Below are positions 34,378 through 43,001 of a stretch of 64,000 nt of DNA, one piece after another. Location of the stretch: positions 1 through 64,000 of the forward strand of contig DASXZD010000044.1 of assembly GCA_036502085.1 (NCBI GenBank), read 5' to 3'. The translations under genes and the position numbers were made by a program. The stretch is from PALSA-505 sp036502085 (lineage in GTDB: Bacteria; Actinomycetota; Actinomycetes; Streptosporangiales; Streptosporangiaceae). How positions within the stretch are numbered: position 1 is the first letter of the stretch; each line of letters opens with the position of its first letter. The notes under the pieces were generated by a model. The model was not told the origin of the DNA, ran no database searches, and saw nothing but the letters and a program-made list of their open reading frames with translations.

Positions 34378-35334
34378 TTACGCTGCGACGAGCTCTGTCG
34401 GCTGCGCGATCACGTCGACCAGGGCGCCGTTGCGCATCACCGTGATCGCGAGCGGCCGGCCGATCGCGTCACCGAACATCAGCCGCTGCAGATCCTGCGA
34501 CACCGCAACCGGACTGCCCGCAGCGGTCAGCAGGACGTCACCCGCGCGCAGGCCGGCCCGATCGGCGGGCTCGCCCGCCATGACCTGCGCGACACGCAGC
34601 CCGTTCACTCGGCCGGTCCGCTCGCGCAGCCAGGCCGGCAACGGCGCGGGCACGGTCACCAGCCCGAGGTACGCCCGCCGCACCCGGCCGTCCTGCATCA
34701 GCGACGAGATAATCCGCCGGGTGGTCGAGTTGACCGGCACGGCCAGCCCGAGCCCGATCCCGGCCACCGCCGTGTTGATGCCGACCACCCTGGCGTTCGC
34801 GTCGGCCAGCGCGCCGCCTGAGTTGCCCGGGTTGAGCGCCGCATCGGTCTGGATCACGTCCTCGACCAGGCGGGCGACGGCACCCCGGCCGTCCCTGGTC
34901 GGCAGCGACCGGCCAAGCGCGCTCACCACGCCGGCCGTCACCGATCCGGCCAGGCCCAGCGGGTTGCCGACCGCGACCACCAGCTGCCCCACGACCAGCT
35001 CGTCGGCCTCGCCCAGCTCGGCTGGCGGCGGCGTGTCGCCCGCCGACCTGAGCACGGCAAGATCGGAGAGCGGATCGATCCCCACCACACGGAATGGCGC
35101 GGTCGCCCCGTCCGCGAACAGCGCCGTCCCACCCTGGGCACGGCCGACCACATGAGCGTTGGTCAGCAGGAACCCGTCACCCGTATAGACGACGGCCGAG
35201 CCGAGGCTCTCCCCCGTTCCGGCCGCTCTGCCGCCCGCCCTCGGCACCCGCAAGCTCGCCACCCGCGGCGTCAGCTCGGCGGCAACGCCCGCCACCACCT
35301 GGGAGTACGCGTCCAGCGGGGAACCAGATGCCAT
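34378..35334 (-). CDS. HtrA/DegP-like trypsin-fold protease with PDZ domain
   Basis: A 318-residue S1C protease with the triad in order: His in LLTNAHVVG (about 61), Asp in DPLSDLAVL (about 90), Ser in GNSGGAL (about 170). A PDZ domain occupies the C-terminal 90 residues (VMAGEPADRAGLRAGDVLLTAAG). There is no signal peptide or membrane anchor at the chosen ATG (MASGSPLDAYSQVV), unlike most HtrA proteins, so a cytosolic protease is inferred. It could act in protein quality control. A G-rich heptamer array adjoins its 3' end. Confidence 0.9.
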   Translation of the reverse strand: MASGSPLDAYSQVVAGVAAELTPRVASLRVPRAGGRAAGTGESLGSAVVYTGDGFLLTNAHVVGRAQGGTALFADGATAPFRVVGIDPLSDLAVLRSAGDTPPPAELGEADELVVGQLVVAVGNPLGLAGSVTAGVVSALGRSLPTRDGRGAVARLVEDVIQTDAALNPGNSGGALADANARVVGINTAVAGIGLGLAVPVNSTTRRIISSLMQDGRVRRAYLGLVTVPAPLPAWLRERTGRVNGLRVAQVMAGEPADRAGLRAGDVLLTAAGSPVAVSQDLQRLMFGDAIGRPLAITVMRNGALVDVIAQPTELVAA

Positions 35335-35490
35335 GCCGCCTCCAGCGAATATTGATTACAACATTACGTCCGAACGGTGGCGCCTGGCCATCACTTCCTC
35401 GCAGCATTACGCCACGGGCGTAAGCCCCTTCCCGCCCCGCCGATCCGCCGCCCCCGCCCTGCCGCCCCCGCGCCCCCCTCCCCCGAAACT

Positions 35491-35589
35491 CCATGATCAT
35501 CGCGACTCTTCACGCGTTCTGCGCCCACATACCGGGACAATCTGGGTCACCAACCAGTCAGAACGCATGAAAAGGCAAAACGATCATGA
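35491..35589. repeat. Interspersed palindromic element, copy B
   Basis: Left arm 35491-35521 (ccatgatcat ... cacgcgttctg) and right arm 35559-35589 (cagaacgcatgaaaag ... cgatcatga) pair at 23 of 31 positions with 37 bases between. The left arm matches copy A at 11319 in 25 of 31 positions. It lies in the 395-base gene-free spacer between the HtrA-like start (35334) and the GTPase stop (35730), after a C-rich run, as copy A does. No coding capacity. Confidence 0.65.
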
Positions 35590-35729
35590 AAGGTGCGGAC
35601 CCTCGGCCGGATCGGAGTCGGCTCTGCATTTCGAAGCGGCCAGGCGATCTGCTCGTGGAAGCCGGCCAGTTCGCCCATGCGAGTAACTGCCCGGCCGGCC
35701 AACCCGGCCGGCTAACCGCGCCGGGCCAG

Positions 35730-37424
35730 CTAACCGCGCGCGGTCTTCAGCTCAGCGCGGAACCTGTCGTATTCCGAAAGCTCCTGCTTGACCGGCAGCA
35801 GCACGGTCTCCCGCGCGACCATGCCGATGCGCGACCGCATGACCTCCTCGACCTGGGCCCGTTCCTTGTCGGCGGACAGCATCACCAGGTTCATGCCGCC
35901 GGACGCGGTCAGCCAGCCGAGCAACAGCAGGGCCACGATCACCGCGACCACCCAGGGCAGCAGGGTCAGCTGGTCGAGCAGCGGCGAGGACACCTGCCGG
36001 TCCACACCGAACCCGCCGAAGGCCAGGATCGCGCCCATCCAGGCGACGCCGGCCACCATCGTGGCGATCAGCAGCCATTGCCAGGCCCGGACCAGCCGCC
36101 ACCAGGCGGGCACGCGGATCTCGGCGGGCAGCGACTCGCCGATCGCGGTGCCGAGCGCGCGCGGGATGGTGTCCGCCCTCGACCGCGCGGCCGAATACAC
36201 GGTGCGCGACCACGGGACGGGCAGGAGCGCGCCGATCTCCGCACCGAACGCGGTGAGCGCGTTGTCGATCTCGGCTGGCTGCGCCTCCCGCGGCCCGGCC
36301 GCCAGCTCGGCCAGCTGGCCGGCGATGTTCCACGGCGCCATCTTCCTGGCCGGATTGCGGCCGGGCAGGCGGCTGGCCAGGGCGGCGACCGGCCACCCGA
36401 TGTAGTCAGCGGCGCGCTGCTCGCGCGCTCCCTGCATCGCGTCGCAGACCGCCGCCGTGCCGGACGCGCGGGCGAAGGCGTCGGTGAGCGCGACGGCGCT
36501 GCCTTCGGGCACCGAGACGGAACGGCTGCCCGCGTAGGCGTCGAACTTGGCCGTCAGCGCGTCGATGTCGGCCTCGAGGCGCTCGCTGGCCGCCCGGCGC
36601 GCGGTCACCGCCTCGATCAGCACCTTGCGCAGCTCCTCGATGCCCGTCCCGGTGGCCGCGGAGGTCAGCACGATCCTGACGTCGTGCAGGCCCTCCGCGT
36701 CGAGCAGCCTGCGCAGGTCGTTCGTGCAGTCCTCGACCTGCTCGGGGTTGAGCAGGTCGACCTGGTTGAGCAGCACCGCAGTGACCGCCGAATGGCCGGC
36801 CAGCCGGGTCAGGTACCGGCTGTGCACGGACGCGTCGGCGTACTTCTGCGGGTCGAGCACCCAGATCATCAGGTCGGCCAGCTCGACCATCCTGTCTACC
36901 TCGTGCGAGGCGCCAGCCGTGACGGAGTCGTGGTCGGGCAGGTCGAGCAGCAGCAGGCCGGTGAGGCTCTCCTCCCCCTGGTCCAGCGCGCTCGCCCGCG
37001 CGTAGCGGTGCCGCCGCTGGATGCTCAGCCAGTCGAGCAGCGGCCCGGCCCCGGCCATCCCCCACACGCACGCGTGCGGCTCGCTGGTCTGCGGCCTGGT
37101 CACGCCGACGGGCGAGAAGTCTGCCCCGGCGAGCACGTTGAACAGCGAGGACTTCCCGCTGCCGGTGCCGCCGGCCAGCGTGACGACGGTGTGCGCGCCG
37201 GACAGCCGCAGCCGCTCGCCGGCTCGGCCGAGCAGGTCCACCGCGTCCTCGAGCAGTTCTTGGCTGATGCCCTCGGGACCGCTGCGCGGCGAGCCGATCT
37301 GGACCAGCCGGGCCAGCGCGGTCAGCCGGCCGGGCAAGGTCGGCCCGCGCGGGTCGGTGAAGAGCTCAGCTCCGGGCTCGGCGGACGGGGGCCCGCTGGA
37401 CACGGACCCGCCGGACTCGGTCAT
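35730..37424 (-). CDS. Dynamin-like/YfjP-type GTPase with two C-terminal membrane segments
   Basis: A 564-residue GTPase. G1 is AGGTGSGKSSLF (about 87), G3 DLPDHDS, G4 NQVDLL and G5 TSAATG. After a long helical middle, two hydrophobic segments (WLLIATMVAGVAWMGAILAF and WVVAVIVALLLLGWL) lie near residues 455-520. It overlaps the upstream GTPase gene by 4 bases, so the two probably form one complex. Paired GTPases of this layout in Streptomyces include the bacterial dynamins DynA/DynB that stabilise sporulation septa; the match in layout is suggestive, not proof. TrmE/Era-like roles are unlikely because of the membrane hairpin. Confidence 0.82.
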   Translation of the reverse strand: MTESGGSVSSGPPSAEPGAELFTDPRGPTLPGRLTALARLVQIGSPRSGPEGISQELLEDAVDLLGRAGERLRLSGAHTVVTLAGGTGSGKSSLFNVLAGADFSPVGVTRPQTSEPHACVWGMAGAGPLLDWLSIQRRHRYARASALDQGEESLTGLLLLDLPDHDSVTAGASHEVDRMVELADLMIWVLDPQKYADASVHSRYLTRLAGHSAVTAVLLNQVDLLNPEQVEDCTNDLRRLLDAEGLHDVRIVLTSAATGTGIEELRKVLIEAVTARRAASERLEADIDALTAKFDAYAGSRSVSVPEGSAVALTDAFARASGTAAVCDAMQGAREQRAADYIGWPVAALASRLPGRNPARKMAPWNIAGQLAELAAGPREAQPAEIDNALTAFGAEIGALLPVPWSRTVYSAARSRADTIPRALGTAIGESLPAEIRVPAWWRLVRAWQWLLIATMVAGVAWMGAILAFGGFGVDRQVSSPLLDQLTLLPWVVAVIVALLLLGWLTASGGMNLVMLSADKERAQVEEVMRSRIGMVARETVLLPVKQELSEYDRFRAELKTARG

Positions 37425-39358
37425 CGCACCACCTCGAGCGAGTAGGTGGCCTGGTAAAGCTGCACGGCAGCGGCCTCGTCGGGAACTCCGCCCGCATCGA
37501 TGAGCTCGGCGAACCGCAGCATCTCCTCATCGAACAGCAGGCGTACCCGTTCGGTCAGATCCTCGCGCGCCTTCGCCTCGATGTCACGCAGCGGCCCCGG
37601 CCCGAACAGCGTGCTGAGCAGCCCCTGCGCCGTGCCGCTGCTGCCTTCGGCTGGAGCAGCGGCGTCCGCGCCGTAGCCAAGCAGCCCGACGATCACCACC
37701 AGGGCCAGCGATTCGTGGTCGAACGAGACCATCCGGGCGATGGATCGCTTGGTCACGTCTTCGGCCTGCACGAGGTGCATCACATGATCTTGCCAGCTAC
37801 TGATCGCCTGGGCCGCGCGGCGGACCAGATCCGGTGCGGACCGGCCGAGCACGGCGGCACCGGGCAGCGACCCGGCCTCCCCGCCATTAGCCCCAGCCTC
37901 AGCCCCAGAAGCCGCAGAAGCCGCAGAAGCCCCAGAAGCAGCGAGCGCCCCTGGGTACGCCGGGGAAGGCTCATCGTCAAACGGCGACCGGCCCGCGCCC
38001 GCGCCCGCCAGCAGGCCATCCTCACCCGAACCGTCGCTGGCCAGCCGGATGGCCCGCGACTGGACCTGCGCGGGCAGCTCGGCCAGCAGCGCCGCCCCGG
38101 CCGGGTGATCCCGCCAGCGCGCCACGGCTTCTTCCGCGGCCCGGTCGCCGATGGACACGATCAGCGATTCCAGGCCGGTCCGCACGGCCGCCTTCAGCGC
38201 CTGGGCGCGGCCGGAGATCCGCTGCTTGCGCGGCTTGGCCGTCGCGCCCGACCTGCGCCGTGACTGCAGCGTCTTCAGCAGGTCGCCGGTGCCGGCGAAG
38301 TCCTGCCAGCGGGCCAGCGTCTCGCCGCGCAGCAGCGAGCCGTTCCTGGTCGCCTCGTCGATCTCGGCCCTGGCGGCGGTGTAGCAGCTCTCCACCGCCT
38401 GCCGCAGCTGCACCCGCAGGGTCAGCTGGGTGGCCAGGTGAGCGGCCAGCTCCGGGACCTTCGTCCGGAACGTGTCGAGCACGCCGGACATCGTCTGGGT
38501 GAGCACCGCGACCCGGCGGTCCTCCCGCTCGGCCGCGTCTCGCAGCCAGTCCTTGACCGGCTCGTACGCCGCGGGCGGAAGGTAGCCGTCGTTGATCATA
38601 GTCTCCGGGATCACGAACCGGTCGGCGCCGCCGAGGCCGTTGGCCTCCAGCATCGCGGTGAAGTGCGCGGTGAGCTCGGCACGCGACCGCGGCGGCACCC
38701 GGGACAGCACGATGCCGAGCGAGGCGTCCCGCTCCCTGGCGTAGCGCAGCAGCTCCCACACCGGGGCGTCGGCGTACCGGCTGGCGGTGGTCATGAACAG
38801 CCACAAGTCCGACGCGTCGAGGAACTGATGCGCGAACTCGTGATGCGCCTGCACCACCGAGTCGATGTCCGGCGTGTCGAGCAGCGCCACGCCCTTGGGC
38901 AGGCCCTCGCTGCTGGCCAGCACGAGCAGGCCGTCCCGGCCCGGCATGGCCAGCCCCTGCTGGCGCACCCGGGGCAGCGTGGGCAGGAACACGTTCTCGG
39001 CGAACCAGTCCATCTCGTCGGGGTGACAGGCCAGCACCGGGCTGTTGGTCGTCGGCCGCCGGATGCCGGTCAGGCTGACGTGCTTGCCCACGATGCTGTT
39101 GACCAGCGTCGACTTGCCCGCGCCGGTCGAGCCCACCAGGGCCACCAGCAGCGGCGCCGCGGACTGCCGGATCCGGGGCAGCAGGTAATCGTCGATCTGG
39201 GTGAGCAGCTTGCGCCGCTGCGTCCTGGCCTCGGTCACGCCGGGCGCCTCGAGCAGTAGCGGCGCGTCCACGATCCGGTGCCTGAGCACGAGCAGGGCGG
39301 ACTCGAGCTGCCGCGCGTCTACCCGCATGTGCGGCTCCACGCCGTGCCCGTCGCTCAC
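37421..39358 (-). CDS. Dynamin-family GTPase, partner of the membrane GTPase
   Basis: A 645-residue dynamin-like GTPase: G1 LVGSTGAGKSTLVNS near residue 74, G2 Thr in RRPTTNSP, G3 DTPDIDS. The canonical G4 NKxD is weak (VLSRVPPRSR), as in several bacterial dynamins. The rest is helical (stalk-like) with a low-complexity Ala/Ser/Gly linker coded by short repeats (37880-37960). No clear membrane helix, except a short hydrophobic stretch (ESLALVVIVGLLGYGADAA). First gene of the pair. Confidence 0.82.
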   Translation of the reverse strand: MSDGHGVEPHMRVDARQLESALLVLRHRIVDAPLLLEAPGVTEARTQRRKLLTQIDDYLLPRIRQSAAPLLVALVGSTGAGKSTLVNSIVGKHVSLTGIRRPTTNSPVLACHPDEMDWFAENVFLPTLPRVRQQGLAMPGRDGLLVLASSEGLPKGVALLDTPDIDSVVQAHHEFAHQFLDASDLWLFMTTASRYADAPVWELLRYARERDASLGIVLSRVPPRSRAELTAHFTAMLEANGLGGADRFVIPETMINDGYLPPAAYEPVKDWLRDAAEREDRRVAVLTQTMSGVLDTFRTKVPELAAHLATQLTLRVQLRQAVESCYTAARAEIDEATRNGSLLRGETLARWQDFAGTGDLLKTLQSRRRSGATAKPRKQRISGRAQALKAAVRTGLESLIVSIGDRAAEEAVARWRDHPAGAALLAELPAQVQSRAIRLASDGSGEDGLLAGAGAGRSPFDDEPSPAYPGALAASGASAASAASGAEAGANGGEAGSLPGAAVLGRSAPDLVRRAAQAISSWQDHVMHLVQAEDVTKRSIARMVSFDHESLALVVIVGLLGYGADAAAPAEGSSGTAQGLLSTLFGPGPLRDIEAKAREDLTERVRLLFDEEMLRFAELIDAGGVPDEAAAVQLYQATYSLEVVR

Positions 39359-39397
39359 GTCCCTGGCCTTCCCGCTTCCGTTCGCCGCGCGCTTGCG

Positions 39398-40681
39398 TTA
39401 CCGCCCGGCCGCGTCCGCCGCGGCGCGGCCGAGTTCCGCTGCCTGCTCACCGATGGTGACGACCTCCCCGACGACCACAACGGCCGGCGGCCTGATATCT
39501 ACCGCCGAAGCCCGGTTTGCGACCGTCTGCAGCGTCGCGCTAATTGTGTGCTGCGTGGGCAGGGTACCGTCCGCAACCACCGCTACGGGAGTACTGGGTG
39601 CACGTCCGTGCCGGATTAGCGTTTCCGCGATGTCCGGGAGGCTTTCGGTAGCCATCAGGAGCACCACAGTGCCGGATGATCCGGCCAGCGCGGCCCAGTC
39701 CACCGTGGATCGCTCGTCGCCCGGCGGCACGTGCGCGGAGACCACGTGAAACTCCTGCGCCATGCCGCGATGGGTCACCGGCACGCCCGCCGCCGCAGGG
39801 ACCGCGACGGCGCTGGTGACGCCGGGAACGACGGTCACCGGCACCCCCGCCCGCAGGCAGGCGAGCATCTCCTCGGCCCCCCGTCCGAAGACGAAGGGAT
39901 CACCCCCTTTTAGCCGAACGACGAACCGGCCAGCTAGCGCTCGCGAGATGAGGATGTCGTTGATCCGGTCCTGCGCCATTGCCCGGCCATACGGAATCTT
40001 GGCCGCGTCGATGACCTCTACATCCGGCGGCAGCTCGCCGAGCAGTGACTGCGGGGCCAGCCGGTCGGTAAGCACCACGTCCGCCTCGGCCAGCAACTGC
40101 CGGCCGCGCACGGTGATGAGCCCGGGGTCACCGGGTCCGCCGCCGACCAGCGCCACGCCGCGGCGCCGGTCACGGCCGCGCCGCGCGCCGAGGGTGCCCG
40201 AGCGCAGGCCGCCGAGCACCGCGTCCCTGATCCCCGCGCTGCGCCTGGGATCGCCGCTGAGCACGGCGATCCTGACGTCTTCGGCCTGGCCGGCCGCGGG
40301 CGTCCATGCGGCCGACGCGGCGGCCTCATCTGCGCGGACACACCAGCACCGTGCCCGTTCGGCCTCGTCGGCAATCGCGGTATTGACCAGCCGGTCGTCG
40401 GTGCACGCGCAGACCAGCCAGGCGCCCGCACAGTCGCCGGGCGCGTAGCCGCGCTGCTGCCAGTCGATCCGCCCGGCGGCGGCGAGCCCGGCCAGGGTCG
40501 GGCCGGCCGCGGGCGAGATGAGCTCCACCCGCGCGCCGCAGTCGAGCAGCGCGGGGATCCGGCGGGCCGCGACGCTCCCGCCGCCGAACACCGCGACCCG
40601 CTTGCCGCCGAGCCGCAGCCCCAGCAGGTACGGCTCGCCCGAGTGAGCCGAGTGCCCCGAGTCGCCCGATTGGTCAGTCAC
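39398..40681 (-). CDS. cysG: Siroheme synthase-type fusion: precorrin-2 dehydrogenase domain plus uroporphyrinogen-III C-methyltransferase
   Basis: A 427-residue bifunctional protein. Residues about 18-170 form an NAD-binding precorrin-2 dehydrogenase/ferrochelatase-like domain (VAVFGGGSVAARR). Residues about 175-415 are the SAM uroporphyrinogen-III methyltransferase (VGGGPGDPGLITVRG, LKGGDPFVFGRGAEE, VVPGVTSAVAVPAAAGVPVTHRG). Together they convert uroporphyrinogen III to precorrin-2 and on to sirohydrochlorin for siroheme or B12. The first 17 residues are Ser/His/Gly-rich and coded by a short repeat. CobH, another corrin enzyme, is 380 bases upstream beyond a repeat array. Confidence 0.93.
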   Translation of the reverse strand: MTDQSGDSGHSAHSGEPYLLGLRLGGKRVAVFGGGSVAARRIPALLDCGARVELISPAAGPTLAGLAAAGRIDWQQRGYAPGDCAGAWLVCACTDDRLVNTAIADEAERARCWCVRADEAAASAAWTPAAGQAEDVRIAVLSGDPRRSAGIRDAVLGGLRSGTLGARRGRDRRRGVALVGGGPGDPGLITVRGRQLLAEADVVLTDRLAPQSLLGELPPDVEVIDAAKIPYGRAMAQDRINDILISRALAGRFVVRLKGGDPFVFGRGAEEMLACLRAGVPVTVVPGVTSAVAVPAAAGVPVTHRGMAQEFHVVSAHVPPGDERSTVDWAALAGSSGTVVLLMATESLPDIAETLIRHGRAPSTPVAVVADGTLPTQHTISATLQTVANRASAVDIRPPAVVVVGEVVTIGEQAAELGRAAADAAGR

Positions 40682-40784
40682 CGCGTCAGCTCCCTAGCCC
40701 CGGCCAGACCCGATCGCCCGCGACTCCGCTGCCGTCCCCCGCAGCGTTCCCGCGGAACGTGCCTGCCGATGAGGCAACGCCGCC

Positions 40785-40918
40785 GATCCGCGGATCGACA
40801 CCTTGGGCGGGCGATGCGCAGATCGACCACCCAAGGGGAACCAATCCGCAGATCGACCCCCACCCCAGGGAGCCAATCCGCGGATCGACCACCCAAGGGA
40901 ACCAATCCGCGGATCGAC
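40785..40918. repeat. About 30-bp direct repeat array, five copies, with palindromic core
   Basis: Cores aatccgcggatcgac or close variants begin at 40785, 40813, 40843, 40875 and 40904, spaced 28, 30, 32 and 29 bases. atccgcggat is a perfect palindrome, and the first copy extends to cgatccgcggatcg. Between cores are variants of cacccaaggggaacc and ccccacc. It lies in the 380-base gene-free space between cysG (start 40681) and the cobH stop. It is not a CRISPR: intervening bases are themselves repeated and shorter than spacers. Confidence 0.8.
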
Positions 40919-41062
40919 CCCCACCCGGGGCGGGCGATGCGCCACCGACTCCCGCAGGTAGGAGTCGATGGGCCGTTGACCGTCACGCCGCCGAGCCTGA
41001 ACCCCGCGCCGGAACTGGCCCGGTCGCGGGGGGCGGGCGGTTACAGCGGAGGGGTGGGGGCG

Positions 41063-41743
41063 TCATCGTTCGGGATCCGGGTTGTCCGGTATGACCTCGG
41101 GAGGGCCGACCGGGACGGAACCGGCGGAGACGGCGGCGAGCCGCAGCAGCGCGCTGGCGGCAGCGGCGGCGACCGCGGCGCCGCCCTTGGGGGAGGTGTT
41201 GGTCAGCGACGGCAGGCCGCTGGCCCGCAGCGCGGCCTTGACCTCGGCCGCGCCGTCGAGCCCAACCGGCACGCCGATGACCAGGGCCGGCTCGGTGCCG
41301 CGCCGCATGATCTCGGCCAGCGCATCCCGGGCGCAGCCGACGACCCAGACCGCGCCGGGGCCGACCTCGCTGAACGCGAGCCGCACCGCGGCGGCCGGCC
41401 GGCTGATGCCGGTAACCCGGGCGAGCCGGATGGTCAGCGGGTCGTCGCCCTTGCAGATGACCGGCCGCTCGGTGATCCCGGTCGCGACCATGGCCGCGTC
41501 GGCCACCATCGGCGCGCCGGCCGCCAGCGCGGCCACCCCGGCGGCCAGCGCAGGCTCGGTGCGGACCAGGTCGGTCGCGTAGTCGAAGTCGGCGGTCGCG
41601 CAGATCACCCGTTCGGTGACCGCGCGGCCGATCGGCGGCAGCCGGCTCAGGTCGATGCGGGAGCGCAGGATCCGGTAGGACTCCCGCTCGCCGGGGTGCA
41701 CGCCCGGGTCGGCCACGTTCCCCCCTCCCGCCGGCTCCAGCAT
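41063..41743 (-). CDS. cobH: Precorrin-8X methylmutase (precorrin isomerase)
   Basis: A 226-residue CobH/CbiC protein, which moves a methyl group from C11 to C12 to make hydrogenobyrinic (or cobyrinic) acid in B12 biosynthesis. Seen: ESYRILRSRIDLSRLPP near residue 20, ERVICATADFDYA with the conserved His position replaced by Thr-Ala-Asp-Phe context, APMVADAAMVATGI, and VVGCARDALAEI followed by VIGVPVGLDGAAEVKAAL. The ATG at 41743 gives normal length; the frame is open to 42343 but the extra part is not conserved. No B12 riboswitch (GCCACTG box) is seen upstream. Confidence 0.9.
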   Translation of the reverse strand: MLEPAGGGNVADPGVHPGERESYRILRSRIDLSRLPPIGRAVTERVICATADFDYATDLVRTEPALAAGVAALAAGAPMVADAAMVATGITERPVICKGDDPLTIRLARVTGISRPAAAVRLAFSEVGPGAVWVVGCARDALAEIMRRGTEPALVIGVPVGLDGAAEVKAALRASGLPSLTNTSPKGGAAVAAAAASALLRLAAVSAGSVPVGPPEVIPDNPDPER

Positions 41744-42077
41744 GGCACAGCCGGTCCGGCGCGCCGCGTCACCGGTCACGGCCTTCCTGGTTACAGCTTT
41801 GCCATTACTTTGCCGATTGCCGACGGATTCGGCGGCGGGCGCATTTCGCCCCGGCCGGATCTTGAGGTTCCTTCGCCCGCCGGTTCCGCGGTGCCGGGTA
41901 CACTGACCGGGCGCATTCAGGGCCGCCCCCCGGGGGGCGCCATGCCCCTCGGTCCTGCCAGGCCTGTTCAGGCAGCGCCCGGCCGAAGGTGGCAGATCCG
42001 GACAAGAGAAGTGAGCAGGCCCAGATAGGAACAGCGGGCCGAATACACGCATAGTCACACACGGAAATGGAGCACGC
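41744..42077. promoter_or_regulatory. Divergent spacer between cobH and the epimerase gene
   Basis: About 330 bases, no gene. It contains a GC-rich palindrome (ggcgccccccggggggc on the - strand, around 41924-41942) and an imperfect cctgccaggcctg/caggcag dyad at 41955-41975. Promoters for both directions are expected here; none can be pinned down. Confidence 0.35.
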
Positions 42078-43001
42078 ATGCGGGCTGAACCGCATTCGCG
42101 GGTGTTGGTAACCGGCGGTACCGGTTTCATCGGGCGACGGCTAGTCCGGTCTCTGGTGCGGGCCGGGGCCGAGGTCACGGTGCTCGACAAGCGGCCGTCC
42201 CCCGACGACGGGGTCACGATGGTGACCGGCGACATCCGCGACGAGTCGGCCCAGGCGCGCGCCGTCCAGCCGGGCATAGACACGATCGTGCACCTGGCCG
42301 CGATCACCTCGGTGGTCGACTCGATCAGCGACCCGGTCGGCACCTACCAGACCAACGTGGCCGCGACGGCCGGCCTGCTGGAACTCGCCCGCACGAACGG
42401 CGTCACGTCCTTCCTGCTCGCCTCGACCAACGCCGTGGTCGGCAACGTCGGCGACGCGATGATCACCGAGCAGTCGCCGATGCGCCCGCTCAGCCCGTAC
42501 GGTGCCACGAAGGCCGCCGCCGAGATGCTGCTCAGCTGCTACGCCGGCGTCTACGGCATGACCACCTGCGCGATGCGCTTCTCGAACGTCTACGGCCCGG
42601 GCATGCTGGCCAAGGACAGCTTCATCCCGCGGCTGATGCGTGCGGCCGCCAGCGGCCAGGGCGTGCAGGTGCGCGGCGACGGCAGCATGAAGCGCGACGT
42701 GGTGCACGTCGACGACGTCGTCGCGGGCATCCAGGCCATCTGGAAGTCCGGTCACAGCGGGCCGGTCATCCTCGGCTCCGGGCAGGTCGTGTCCGTGCTG
42801 GACATGGTCGAGGCGGCCAGGAGCGTGACCGGAGCGCCGCTGCCGGTCGAGCTGGTGCCGGTCGGGCCGGGCGAGATGCCGGCCGTGGTGCTGGACGTCT
42901 CGCTGGCCCGCAGTCTGGGGCACGCGCCCGCGCACGACCTGAAGTCGGGCATCGCCACCGTCTGGCCGGACTTCTCCGGCTCGCGGGGTGGTGACCGGTG
43001 A
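42078..43001 (+). CDS. NAD-dependent epimerase/dehydratase (extended SDR)
   Basis: A 307-residue sugar-nucleotide epimerase-type enzyme. NAD-binding VTGGTGFIGRRL near residue 12, HLAAITSV, the catalytic SPYGATKAAAE (YxxxK) near residue 138, and FSNVYGPG and RDVVHVDDVV substrate-side motifs are seen. It belongs to the UDP-glucose 4-epimerase/dTDP-glucose dehydratase class. A ggaaatggag site precedes the ATG. Its stop overlaps the GT2 start (GTGA), so the sugar nucleotide it makes may feed that transferase. Confidence 0.9.
   Translation: MRAEPHSRVLVTGGTGFIGRRLVRSLVRAGAEVTVLDKRPSPDDGVTMVTGDIRDESAQARAVQPGIDTIVHLAAITSVVDSISDPVGTYQTNVAATAGLLELARTNGVTSFLLASTNAVVGNVGDAMITEQSPMRPLSPYGATKAAAEMLLSCYAGVYGMTTCAMRFSNVYGPGMLAKDSFIPRLMRAAASGQGVQVRGDGSMKRDVVHVDDVVAGIQAIWKSGHSGPVILGSGQVVSVLDMVEAARSVTGAPLPVELVPVGPGEMPAVVLDVSLARSLGHAPAHDLKSGIATVWPDFSGSRGGDR

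Noticed and set aside
40785..40918. CRISPR-like array near cysG
   Set aside because: Repeats of about 15 bases with similar, shorter in-between sequence; no unique spacers of 30 or more bases and no cas genes.
41744..42077. Cobalamin riboswitch upstream of cobH
   Set aside because: No GCCACTG B12 box or the other conserved segments on the - strand.
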